Origin: CAJPSE01 sp963514535 | GTDB lineage: Bacteria; Synergistota; Synergistia; Synergistales; Aminobacteriaceae | Length of the DNA: 41,330 bases | Assembly (NCBI GenBank): GCA_963514535.1 | Contig: CAUPUB010000005.1 | Coordinates: 1-41,330 of the forward strand | Direction: 5' to 3' | In this document: piece by piece, positions 1-7,166 of the stretch | Layout of the letters: each line of letters starts with the position of its first letter | Numbering within the stretch: the first letter of the stretch is position 1 | Program-made: the position numbers and the translations under genes | Notes under the pieces: generated by a model | What the model saw: only the letters and a program-made list of their open reading frames with translations | What the model was told of the DNA's origin: nothing | The model's database searches: none

Positions 1-850
1 GGATCGCCGGCCAGTCGCCCTTCTCCTGGGAGAGGTCGATGCCCAGGGCTCCGGGGTAGCCCATCAGCGGCGAGGGAAGGTCGGCCTCGACGAAATACCC
101 GCCCAGCTCGGCGATGCGCTTCAGCAGCGGCTCCGTATGGGCGTCGTTGGTGCAGAAGAACGCCGTGTCCTTGCCATACTTCTCGATCCAGGCCGGCATC
201 TTCTCCAAGATGAACTGCTGCGCGCCCGCCACGCCCACGTCGCTCGTCGGATCCGGCGCCGTCTCGAACACGAACTGAATGCCCAGGTCCTTGCACGCGG
301 CCTCCATGATGGCGCGGCGACGGCCCAACGTCTCGTAGCTCATGTGACGCGGGAAGGAGACGTGCACGAAGGTCTTGGCGCCCATCTTCTGCGCGCCGAG
401 CGGAATGGTGTAGCCGCGGCTGATGTCGTCGGCAATGGTGGCCACGTCCGCAGCTGCGGTGATGACCGCCGGGTCCTCCTGGGCGGTCCCCGCGAGGAGG
501 ATGATGTCGGGCCGCTTCTCGCGCACACGGCGGAAGCCCTCGGCCGTCCCAGGGACGGCCTGATTGACCACGATGACCTTCATCTTGGGATCGTCCGCAA
601 GGCCGACGATCTGGCCGATGGTCGTCTCCATCTCGGACATGAAGTTATCGGGATAGGTAAGATGGGTGATCATCCCGCCCTCGGCCGAATTGCCGTACTT
701 CTGGATCATCAGCTCGGCGCCGCGCAGGTCGTCCTCACTCTGGGACACGGTACCCGTCATGATGCCGATGTGGAAAGGCGCCTCCTCCGCCGCAGCCGCG
801 GCCCCCGCGAACAAAAAGACCAAAAGCAACCCCCACAGCACAGACTTCAT
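1..850 (-). CDS. DUF3798 family periplasmic protein (partial, 3' end outside window)
   Basis: The ATG is at 850-848 and the frame stays open to base 1, so about 283 codons are visible and the C-terminus lies outside. The protein starts with a signal peptide (MKSVLWGLLLVFLFAGAAAA, cleavage near residue 20) followed by a periplasmic-binding-protein-like fold beginning HIGIMTGTVSQSEDDLRGAE. This pattern and the later VVNQAVPGTAEGF and GAKTFVHVSFPRHMS stretches match the DUF3798 family, common in Synergistota and some Firmicutes, which resembles sugar or nucleoside binding proteins. The ligand is unknown. A GAGG lies directly before the ATG and a stronger AGGAGG about 15 bases upstream; the -10-like TATAAT is at 915-910. 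No transporter partner is visible because the downstream side is cut. Confidence 0.8.
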   Translation of the reverse strand, partial: MKSVLWGLLLVFLFAGAAAAAEEAPFHIGIMTGTVSQSEDDLRGAELMIQKYGNSAEGGMITHLTYPDNFMSEMETTIGQIVGLADDPKMKVIVVNQAVPGTAEGFRRVREKRPDIILLAGTAQEDPAVITAAADVATIADDISRGYTIPLGAQKMGAKTFVHVSFPRHMSYETLGRRRAIMEAACKDLGIQFVFETAPDPTSDVGVAGAQQFILEKMPAWIEKYGKDTAFFCTNDAHTEPLLKRIAELGGYFVEADLPSPLMGYPGALGIDLSQEKGDWPAI

Positions 851-909
851 CCTCAAAATAAAACGCCTCCTCACTATTTTGGCTTTCAAGCCCGAGGGCC
901 ATTTATTAC

Positions 910-915
910 ATTATA
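910..915 (-). promoter_or_regulatory. -10-like hexamer of the DUF3798 gene
   Basis: Read on the minus strand this is a perfect TATAAT about 60 bases upstream of the start codon, in an A/T-rich intergenic stretch. No good -35 sits at 17 bases. A 17-bp tandem duplication (921-937 and 938-954) occupies exactly the place where the -35 should be, so the duplication may have displaced it. Confidence 0.4.
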
Positions 916-920
916 TCAAT

Positions 921-954
921 ATCAAGACAAAAATCCTATCAAGACAAAAATTCT
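921..954. repeat. 17-bp direct tandem duplication
   Basis: Two adjacent copies of ATCAAGACAAAAATCCT and a one-base variant, at 921-937 and 938-954. It is one of about a dozen such short duplications in this window, nearly all intergenic. Confidence 0.85.
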
Positions 955-965
955 ACGGCAACAGC

Positions 966-1000
966 AAAGGGGAGAGCGAAAAGGCTCCGCTCTCCCCCGT
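966..1000 (-). terminator. Terminator downstream of the SurA/PpiD-like gene
   Basis: GGGGAGAGCG (969-978) pairs perfectly with CGCTCTCCCC (988-997) around a 9-base loop. On the minus strand the stem is followed by TTTGCTGTTG. It lies about 40 bases past the stop codon at 1036. Confidence 0.65.
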
Positions 1001-1035
1001 CCTTCCGTAAATCATAAACGGCAGATTCTTCCGCC

Positions 1036-2160
1036 CTATTGGGATGCCTTGTCCCCCGATACGTCGTCACTGGCCGTGGGCGCGGCGTCCCCGGATGCGG
1101 GAGCCTCGGGGGCGAGGTCCTCTGGAGTCTCCGGGGCCGTCCCCGCGAAAAGGGCCTCGTCGTAGATCTCGACCTTGGCCTTATCCCGAAGGGACCTCTC
1201 GAAGGACTCGAGGTTCTGCCGTTCCTTCTGCTGTCTCAGGAGCACACGAACGTCCGAGCTCACCTCGTCGTAGGGGGTGATCCGTTCCTCGACCTTCTCG
1301 CTCTTGAGCCCTACGGCAAAGTCGCTGCTCGCCAGCTCGAGGACGGGGCTGACCTGCCCGATATCCAGCGATTTCATCGGCGCCAGGGGCCCAACGTCGA
1401 AAGCACCGCCGGAGAGGAATATCGCCTTGTCCGTAACGCTGATGACGTCCCTGGAGACCATGGCATCGCCGGAGACAGCCGCCTCCCAGCTCTTCCCGCC
1501 CATCAGGCGTTCCCGAAGCGCCTCTGCATCCCCGCTGGCGGTGAAGCGGGCCAGGTGGACCTTGAAGCCCTCGGGCTGACGATAGAACAACTCCTTCATG
1601 GTGTCGTAGAAGCGGACCGCCTCGTCCTCGCTGACGACGACCTCACCGACGGCGGTACGCATAAGTTGCTCGTTGGCCATCTGCCGGGCAATCCCCTTCT
1701 TGTAATCCTCAACCTTTATCCCCGAACGCTCCAGGGACTGATAGAATGCCTCGCGCGTCGGAAACGCCTGGTCGGCATACTCCTTCATAACCTGTTCCGC
1801 CTCGGCGTCCGTCACCTGGATCCCCCGGTCTCGGACCTCCTGGGCAAGCTGGAGCTCGAACACGTACTGGTCCAGCAGGGACTTGTAAAGGGCCGGCATA
1901 TCCAGAGAAGCCATTCCGCGCTGTCCATAGCTTTCCAGATAGTTCCTCAGCCTCTGCTCCAGCTCGGACCGCATCAGGGGCCTTCCGTTGACCTGGGCCA
2001 CCTCGTAGTCCTCCATCGCCCCATTCGAGGAGGGGCGCGGCCCCCTCCGGGTCCCCCGCCCCTCGTACATGAGGAACGTCGAGAGCAGAAAGGCCACCAC
2101 AATCGCAAGCATGATCCAACGCATCTGAGTCCGCAGCTTCCGCATCACCATATCGACCAT
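1036..2160 (-). CDS. SurA/PpiD-like membrane-anchored peptidylprolyl isomerase or chaperone
   Basis: 374 aa from the ATG at 2160, which has AAGGA seven bases upstream; the frame is open further but upstream residues look non-coding. Residues 14-32 form one membrane anchor (RWIMLAIVVAFLLSTFLMYE) after a basic cytoplasmic start, typical of PpiD. Residues 50-210 resemble the SurA N-terminal helical domain (VNGRPLMRSELEQRLRNYL, YGQRGM). Residues 215-335 look like a degenerate parvulin module (HLARF, GQVSPVLELASSDFAVGLKS). The last 35 residues are a low-complexity Ala/Pro/Asp tail. Family role: folding or escort of exported proteins across the periplasm. Whether the isomerase site is active cannot be judged by eye. 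It follows polA on the same strand after a 127-bp gap. Confidence 0.75.
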   Translation of the reverse strand: MVDMVMRKLRTQMRWIMLAIVVAFLLSTFLMYEGRGTRRGPRPSSNGAMEDYEVAQVNGRPLMRSELEQRLRNYLESYGQRGMASLDMPALYKSLLDQYVFELQLAQEVRDRGIQVTDAEAEQVMKEYADQAFPTREAFYQSLERSGIKVEDYKKGIARQMANEQLMRTAVGEVVVSEDEAVRFYDTMKELFYRQPEGFKVHLARFTASGDAEALRERLMGGKSWEAAVSGDAMVSRDVISVTDKAIFLSGGAFDVGPLAPMKSLDIGQVSPVLELASSDFAVGLKSEKVEERITPYDEVSSDVRVLLRQQKERQNLESFERSLRDKAKVEIYDEALFAGTAPETPEDLAPEAPASGDAAPTASDDVSGDKASQ

Positions 2161-2287
2161 CGTCCTTCTTTCACCCAAAGATTCACTCACGGCAAAATTC
2201 ACAGCAGAATAAAAATGTACGCCCCACTCAGGGAGGCCACGAATCCAGATTTTATCATATCGCCCCGTCTCCGTCCCCGGCGCTTTC

Positions 2288-4837
2288 TCATGTCTCCGCA
2301 AGGGAGCGTCCCACCTTCAGGTCCGTCTCCAGCGGGACGGAGAGGCGGCCGGCCCCCTTCATGACCTCGGACAGGGCCGCCCCAACCTCCTCGGCCCGGT
2401 CAGCCGGGCACTCGCAGACCAGGGAATCGTGCACCTGCAGGAAGAGCCTGACGCCCCCATCCCCGGCGAAGCGCCGGGCGAACTCGACCATCGCCCGGCG
2501 GGCGATGTCTGCGGCCGTCCCCTGGATGGGGGTGTTGACGAGGATGCGGTTCAACCCGTTCCGGTCCCGAATCCCCTCCGCCGCCTCCGCCACGGGGCGG
2601 ATCCGTCCGTCGAGGGTCCGGGCACAGCCAAGCGATCGGGCCTGCGCGGCGCTCTCCTCGAGGTAGCGGCCTACCCCCGGCAGCGCGTCGAAGTAGCGTT
2701 TGACGATCCCGGCCGCCTCCCCGCGGTCCACGCCCAGCCGTTCGGCCAGCCCGAAGGCGCTCATTCCATAAAGAAGCCCAAAGTTGACCATCTTCGCCAC
2801 GCGGCGCAGCTCGGGGGTGACGAACTCCGGCTCGACGCCGAAGACCCAGGACGCCGTCTCCCGATGGATGTCCACCCCTCGGCGGAAGGCCTCGATCAGC
2901 CGCGGTTCCTGCGAAAAATGAGCCAGGACGCGCAGCTCGACCTGAGAGTAGTCCGCGGCGACGAAGACGTTTCCCTCCCCGACCGGAACCAGCCCCTCCT
3001 TGATTCGCTCCGCCCAGTGGCCGAAGGCCGGCAGGTTCTGGAGGTTCGGGTCCCGGCTGCTAAGCCGCCCCGTCCCGGTGAAGGCCGCCTCGAAGGTCGT
3101 GTGAACGATTCCCCCGCCGAGCTCGGCCGATTTCCGCAGGGGGACGACGAAGCCGCTGAGCATCTTGGAGAGCTCGCGATGCTCCAGGAGAAGCCGCGGA
3201 ACCCCGCCGTTCGGCAGGGCCGCCAGCCCCTCCAGGACGGATGCGCTCGTGGAGAAGGCCGTCTTGCCCTTGGTCCTGGCCCCGCTGGGAAGTCCCAGGC
3301 GCTCGAACAGAAGCTCCGCGACCTGTTTGGGGGAGTTCAGATTGACCGCCTCCCCCGCCTGCTCCGCGACCTCCCCCTCGATGGCGGCGATACGCGCCTC
3401 CAGCTCCGAACGAAGCGACTCGAACCTCTCGAAGTCCAGCCGAACCCCCGCCCTCTCCATCGCGACCAGCACGGGGATCAGGGGAAGGTCGAGCTCCTCC
3501 ATCACCGTCCTGAGCCCCTCGTGACGGTCTATCTCGGCGTCGAGCCCCCGGGCCGTCTCCAGAAGCCTCAGGGCGAGCGGAGCCTCCCCCGGCAAGAGGG
3601 GCAAAAGGGTCGAGGGTGCGTGCGAGGCAAGGTCGGGATGCAGCAGGTAGTGGGCCGTCTTCAGGTCCCACACGCGCACCGTCCCGAACGACACGCCAAA
3701 GCGGCCCATGAGCGTTTTGCAGTCGTCCGCGAACACCGTGCGAACGCCGCTGGCCAGGAGGCGCTCCAGGTCGAGGAGCCCCCCCTCGGCGAAACGACCG
3801 TCCGAGACGGCCGCCTGGAAACGGGGCTCCGCCTTCCCCGAATCCTCTCCCCCCTCCAAAAGGACGACCCCGACCGCCTCGGCCCCCATCAGGGCCTCGA
3901 AGGGGACGGGCGTCCCGCGGACGGGAGGGGATTCCTCCTCGGTCCCCGGCCGCCTCCCCTCCGCGTCCCAAACCTTTCGCTTCAGGCGTTCCGCGAGCTT
4001 CGACAGCCCCAGGCGCGCGCAGAGCGACAGGGCCCGCTCCGGCTCCGGAGCGGCGGAGAGGCAGGCATCGAGCTCGACGGGGATGTCGAGGCGCAGGCGG
4101 ATGAGCTCACGGCTCTGGAACGCGGAGTCCCGCCCCGCCTCCAGTTTTTTGCGGACCGCGGGACGGACCTCGTCCAGGGAGGCGAAGAGGCGCTCCAGGT
4201 TCCGCCACTGCCCGATCAGCTGCAGGGCGGTCTTCTCCCCCACGCCAGGGACGCCCGGAACGTTGTCCGCGGCGTCGCCCAGGAGCGCCAGGTAGTCCGG
4301 GACCGACTCGGGAGGAAAGCCGTGGTCCCGCTCGAAGGCGGCCGCATCGTACTCCGCCAGGGTCGTGATGCCCTTCATCGGGCGCATCATCGTCACACCC
4401 TCACCCAGGACCTGCTGGAGGTCCTTGTCGGAGGACAGAATCACGGCCCGCCGCCCCGCTCCGACGGCCTTCAAGGCCAGGGACGCGATGACGTCGTCCG
4501 CCTCCACGCCCTCCACGGAGAGGACGGGATAACCCATCAGCTCCAGGAGCTCGCGCAGGAGCGGGACCTGCGGCTTGAACTCCTCGGGGGTCGGCCTGCG
4601 CTGTTCCTTGTACTGCGGAAAGGACTCGTGCCGAAACGTCGGGCCGGGCGCATCGAACACCACGGCGCAGCAGCCGGGGGACAGGTCCTCCTCCACCCGG
4701 GCCAGCATGTTCATGAATCCGGTGATCGCGTTGGTCGGGGTCCCATCCGGGGCCGAGAGGGACGGCACGGCGTAGAAGGCCCGGAAGGCCAGACCGTGCC
4801 CATCGACGATCAAAATTTTTCCCGTCTTTTCCATCAT
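2288..4837 (-). CDS. polA: DNA polymerase I
   Basis: 849 aa, ATG at 4837 preceded by AGGAGG nine bases upstream; a second ATG follows directly. Residues 1-290 are the 5'-3' nuclease (VDGHGLAFRAFYA; EGVEADDVIASLA; SSDKDLQQVL; helix-hairpin region LGDAADNVPGVPGVGEKTA). Residues 300-440 are a 3'-5' exonuclease-like domain without the acidic DxE motif (VVLLEGGEDSG stands in its place), so proofreading is probably lost, as in Taq and Bacillus enzymes. Residues 450-849 are the polymerase: motif A DYSQVELR from residue 629, motif B RRVAKMVNFGLLYG, motif C QVHDSLVCE. Role: gap filling and RNA primer removal. A promoter-like TTTACA/TACAAG pair lies at 4897-4869. The long opposite-strand open frame here is a GC-rich mirror, not a gene. 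Confidence 0.97.
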   Translation of the reverse strand: MMEKTGKILIVDGHGLAFRAFYAVPSLSAPDGTPTNAITGFMNMLARVEEDLSPGCCAVVFDAPGPTFRHESFPQYKEQRRPTPEEFKPQVPLLRELLELMGYPVLSVEGVEADDVIASLALKAVGAGRRAVILSSDKDLQQVLGEGVTMMRPMKGITTLAEYDAAAFERDHGFPPESVPDYLALLGDAADNVPGVPGVGEKTALQLIGQWRNLERLFASLDEVRPAVRKKLEAGRDSAFQSRELIRLRLDIPVELDACLSAAPEPERALSLCARLGLSKLAERLKRKVWDAEGRRPGTEEESPPVRGTPVPFEALMGAEAVGVVLLEGGEDSGKAEPRFQAAVSDGRFAEGGLLDLERLLASGVRTVFADDCKTLMGRFGVSFGTVRVWDLKTAHYLLHPDLASHAPSTLLPLLPGEAPLALRLLETARGLDAEIDRHEGLRTVMEELDLPLIPVLVAMERAGVRLDFERFESLRSELEARIAAIEGEVAEQAGEAVNLNSPKQVAELLFERLGLPSGARTKGKTAFSTSASVLEGLAALPNGGVPRLLLEHRELSKMLSGFVVPLRKSAELGGGIVHTTFEAAFTGTGRLSSRDPNLQNLPAFGHWAERIKEGLVPVGEGNVFVAADYSQVELRVLAHFSQEPRLIEAFRRGVDIHRETASWVFGVEPEFVTPELRRVAKMVNFGLLYGMSAFGLAERLGVDRGEAAGIVKRYFDALPGVGRYLEESAAQARSLGCARTLDGRIRPVAEAAEGIRDRNGLNRILVNTPIQGTAADIARRAMVEFARRFAGDGGVRLFLQVHDSLVCECPADRAEEVGAALSEVMKGAGRLSVPLETDLKVGRSLAET

Positions 4838-4868
4838 TTACAAAAACCTCCTGGACCGCTCTCTCATC

Positions 4869-4897
4869 CTTGTAACATGGAACAGGGTTTTTGTAAA
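4869..4897 (-). promoter_or_regulatory. Probable polA promoter
   Basis: On the minus strand, TTTACA (4897-4892), 17 bases, then TACAAG (4874-4869), with TG one base before the -10 (TGTTACAAG, extended -10). About 32 bases separate it from the polA start. Confidence 0.45.
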
Positions 4898-4946
4898 GGC
4901 AAGGACTTTCTCCCAAAACCGCGGGCAAAATTTTTAACGTGTGGTA

Positions 4947-5061
4947 GAGACAGGTTTTGCATGCTTTCCGCCGCACCTGGCGGGTAGAAAATGAGAATTG
5001 GCTCAATCTATGCAACAACGCACTTTATTCTTCATAGGCTATCGCAACCTGCGGATCGGGG
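4947..5061 (+). repeat. Dispersed repeat B, copy 1
   Basis: About 115 bp that align without large gaps to 24191-24306. Shared blocks include GACAGGTTTTGCA, AAAATGAGAATTGGCTCAA, CTATGCA, CACTTTATTCT and CCTGCGGAT. The strand is arbitrary and given as written. No credible ORF lies inside. It fills most of the 339-bp gap between polA and the nuclease-like gene; the rest holds only the polA promoter and the shared terminator. Confidence 0.85.
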
Positions 5062-5151
5062 TCACGTCACTTTACTTGATATTATGGCCTCATGAAGTAA
5101 AATTTAAGCATCATCCAGGCGCCGCTCTTAGTCGAGCGAGCGCGATTATGA

Positions 5152-5183
5152 AGAATAGGAGCGCCTTTCGGCGCTCCTATTCT
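5152..5183 (-). terminator. Strong terminator of the nuclease-like gene, overlapping its stop codon
   Basis: GAATAGGAGCGCC (about 5153-5165) and its exact complement GGCGCTCCTATTC flank a 4-base loop, a 13-bp perfect stem. The stop codon (TAG, 5179-5177) lies inside the stem. On the minus strand it continues TTCATAAT, a weak T-run; on the plus strand TCTTATC. Confidence 0.75.
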
Positions 5184-6541
5184 CTTATCTCAACCCTTTT
5201 TATGATAGCTTTTATCGCGTCGACGACCAGGCTGGCCGTCTTATCGCTGTCCTTTCCGGAGTCCGGGGCTTGGTTCTCCGACAGCATACCGGCGGGGATT
5301 TTGATGATAGCCTCATAGCCGGGAACCACAACAGCAAAGCTCCTGTCGCTCTCCTCAAAATTCCTTCTGAAGTTCGCCCTGAAAACAGCCGGCTCCTCCA
5401 GAACGACCGAATTCTTTTCGGTTAACAGATTCAACAGCTCCGGCCATTCCTCTCTTCGCCAACTCCGCGCCAAAGGGACAAAAAATTTCTTTCGAATATC
5501 CGGCCTGTGCGTTCCGATACAGCCAGGGGATACATAGGCATCCATGACAAATCTGCCCATAATGTGCGAGAATTTCAGATAAGGGGTAATCGCAGTCTCC
5601 AGAACCGTCTTATCGACCTCGATGCTTTTTTCCAGCGTCCAGGACATATCGTCACGGATCTCCCGCGCCTCAAAGAGCGCACGGGACTGCCCGAGGTTGT
5701 TGCCCAGCCACAGGGCTACCTGGATTTCCGTGAACTGTGACTCCTCCTCCCGAGGACACAGGTGAAATTCCCGGGTATAGTCCCCGGTGGTCTTCAACGG
5801 AACGACAAAGCCCTGGCCGTCCCAACACACCTCTTCCTCGTCCGGCTCCCGGCCGGGGCTGAGGATCCGAAGGCAGTTGTCCGCCAGGCTTTTCATCCTC
5901 CTTCGGATGGAGGCAGCACCGGCAAACCACTCCTGGTGGTGTGTTTCCAGATATTCCAGGTAATGTCGGAGGATAGGATCCCGATTCCCGCACTGCAGGC
6001 AATCGACGTTCCGCAGCACACGGACGATATCTTCCCAGGTCAGGCACAGGGGGGAGACAATCTCGGCATCTTTGTTCCCGGAAAGGAACCGGACGCTTTC
6101 AGCCTGTGCCGTCACCTGCGCTCCGGCAGAACTCCCAGGGACTTTCTTCACCTCGACGATGAGGAGATCCTCCCCGCAGGATATGGCGATGTCCGTCACA
6201 AGATTCTCATGAACGGGCTGTGCTTCTCGAGTCTCGACCGTTGTCGTTCGGGGCAGATCGGGGGTTAGGGTGAATCCGATGATACGTTGTGAAACCTCAT
6301 CGCAGAGCTTTTTGATCCCTTGCTGAAAACCGATCTCCCGATCCTCGCGTTTCTCGGGTTTACGGATGGGATCTTTTCTCAAAGCAAGCAGTTTCGAGTT
6401 CGCCAGATCAATGAAACGCTCCAGGAGCAGGGGGTTTTCGTCGAGGAGGATGGCCAGCCCCCTCGACAGGTTGTTTTCGTGAGGGGACTCCCTCTCCTGT
6501 CTGTAGTGTTCGAAAAGGTTCATGTGCCTGTTCACATCCAC
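5177..6541 (-). CDS. PD-(D/E)XK nuclease-like protein, possible defence gene
   Basis: 454 aa from a GTG at 6541 with AAGGAGG nine bases upstream. I do not recognise a named family. Residues 112-132 contain the PD-(D/E)XK signature: E112, D117 (ENLVTDIAI), then E130-V-K132 (DLLIVEVKK), with a following Q-rich helix (AQVTAQ, 141-146). The start (NLFEHYRQERESPHENNLSRGLAILL, shown here only as its pattern: FEHY, then a Glu-Asn-rich helix) resembles orphan restriction-like proteins of defence islands. The C-terminal 250 residues have no motif I can name. No signal peptide or membrane segment. Codon use is visibly more A/T-rich than the neighbours. It stands alone, without a methylase, helicase or specificity partner, between repeats B and A. 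Function is inference. Confidence 0.6.
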   Translation of the reverse strand: MDVNRHMNLFEHYRQERESPHENNLSRGLAILLDENPLLLERFIDLANSKLLALRKDPIRKPEKREDREIGFQQGIKKLCDEVSQRIIGFTLTPDLPRTTTVETREAQPVHENLVTDIAISCGEDLLIVEVKKVPGSSAGAQVTAQAESVRFLSGNKDAEIVSPLCLTWEDIVRVLRNVDCLQCGNRDPILRHYLEYLETHHQEWFAGAASIRRRMKSLADNCLRILSPGREPDEEEVCWDGQGFVVPLKTTGDYTREFHLCPREEESQFTEIQVALWLGNNLGQSRALFEAREIRDDMSWTLEKSIEVDKTVLETAITPYLKFSHIMGRFVMDAYVSPGCIGTHRPDIRKKFFVPLARSWRREEWPELLNLLTEKNSVVLEEPAVFRANFRRNFEESDRSFAVVVPGYEAIIKIPAGMLSENQAPDSGKDSDKTASLVVDAIKAIIKRVEIRE

Positions 6542-6629
6542 GACGTCGTTCCTCCTTCTTCACCTCAGTGATTGAGCTCTAAAGAGCCCCCGAAACCCGT
6601 AAAAAGCAGCGTTAAAAATCAATGAAGAG

Positions 6630-6650
6630 GATTAAATCAGCGTTTCCTTA
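6630..6650 (+). repeat. Dispersed repeat A, copy at the upstream side of the nuclease islet
   Basis: GATTAAATCAGCGTTTCCTTA, differing by one base from the copy at 24160-24180. Strand arbitrary. Other copies or variants: 10993-11011, 14766-14788, 23842-23864 and 23921-23935. Confidence 0.8.
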
Positions 6651-6689
6651 GCACTGTCAGTAATTTTACACCTGGTGCAACTTTGATGT

Positions 6690-6930
6690 AACCCCTACCT
6701 TAAGTCAGCATCTCTAAAAACATAGAAGGTAGGAGAGGCGCTCAGAGCATCGAGCGAAGCTGCCTGGGGCATCCCCTCGAAAGGGGGTGATGGCGTGGAG
6801 CGTGGAGAGAATAACAAAGCCGCTACAAGCTCTCGCAAAGCTCGTAGCAGCCCTCGCCGAACTTCTCTGGTTTTTCAAAGCGTAATCCCTCACGTCAGGG
6901 CGTAAGTCCGAGATGGGGTAGTCGCCCCCG
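6690..6930 (+). other. Structured leader/RNA-like segment around a tiny ORF
   Basis: Within the 625-bp gap upstream of the permease gene, a chain of inverted repeats is visible: CCTACCTT (6694-6701) with AAGGTAGG (6726-6733); CATCCCC (6770-6776) with GGGGGTG (6783-6789); GCTACAAGCT (6822-6831) with AGCTCGTAGC (6839-6848, one mismatch); CCCT/AGGG (6887-6900); GGGG/CCCC (6915-6928). The second one covers the ribosome binding site of the ORF at 6790, and the same CCCC can instead pair with GGGG at 6766-6769. No family (tmRNA, RNase P, SRP, 6S) is recognised. The remaining bases to 7040 hold nothing I can support. Confidence 0.45.
6790..6885 (+). CDS. 31-aa amphipathic/hydrophobic peptide (toxin-like small ORF, tentative)
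   Basis: ATG GCG TGG ... AAA GCG TAA encodes 31 residues beginning MAWSVERITKPLQALAKL and ending in a Leu/Trp/Phe-rich stretch with LLWFFKA. The periodicity of Leu/Ala against Lys/Glu suggests an amphipathic or membrane-inserting helix. The only Shine-Dalgarno (AAGGGGG, 6781-6787) is two bases from the ATG and is the 3' arm of a 7-bp stem (6770-6776 with 6783-6789). Sequestered translation start plus a short hydrophobic peptide is the layout of type I toxin messages, but no antisense RNA promoter is evident and no family match is claimed. It could be a leader peptide or chance. Confidence 0.35.
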   Translation: MAWSVERITKPLQALAKLVAALAELLWFFKA

Positions 6931-7043
6931 CTTCGTCAGCCCAAGAAACACCCCTCCGGATCGTGAACAAAATACGGCCCTCTGGGATACAGCCTCAGGG
7001 ATCTATTCACAGCATCTCCCATCTTTTTGAAAAACCTGTGTTT

Positions 7044-7072
7044 TTGCAGACGGGAAGCGCACGTGCTACAAT
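7044..7072 (+). promoter_or_regulatory. Promoter of the GntP-type permease gene
   Basis: TTGCAG (7044-7049), 17-base spacer, TACAAT (7067-7072), with an extended -10 TG (TGCTACAAT). The start codon follows about 95 bases later at 7167. Confidence 0.7.
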
Positions 7073-7090
7073 TTTATCCAATGCAGTTTA

Positions 7091-7112
7091 TCCATGCAGA
7101 GTCCATGCAGAG
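7091..7112. repeat. 11-bp direct tandem duplication
   Basis: TCCATGCAGAG occurs twice without a gap in the 5' untranslated region of the permease gene. A related imperfect 15-bp duplication (7169-7183 and 7184-7198) lies in the first codons of that gene and encodes the ATGFTVTGST start. Confidence 0.8.
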
Positions 7113-7166
7113 GGGGCATCGGTGTCCCCGCAATCCATCAGATTGTCGAGACAGAGGTGACGTGCC

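Noticed and set aside
2429..4987. Very long open frame on the plus strand opposite polA
   Set aside because: Mirror frame produced by GC-rich codon bias; low-complexity Arg/Pro/Gly protein without motifs, while polA is certain on the other strand.
5177..6541. Nuclease-like gene as part of a restriction-modification system
   Set aside because: No DNA methyltransferase or specificity gene within the flanking sequence; the methyltransferase at 40.8 kb is of small-molecule type and 34 kb away.
6690..6930. Structured segment as tmRNA, RNase P RNA, SRP RNA or 6S RNA
   Set aside because: The conserved core sequences of these RNAs are absent.
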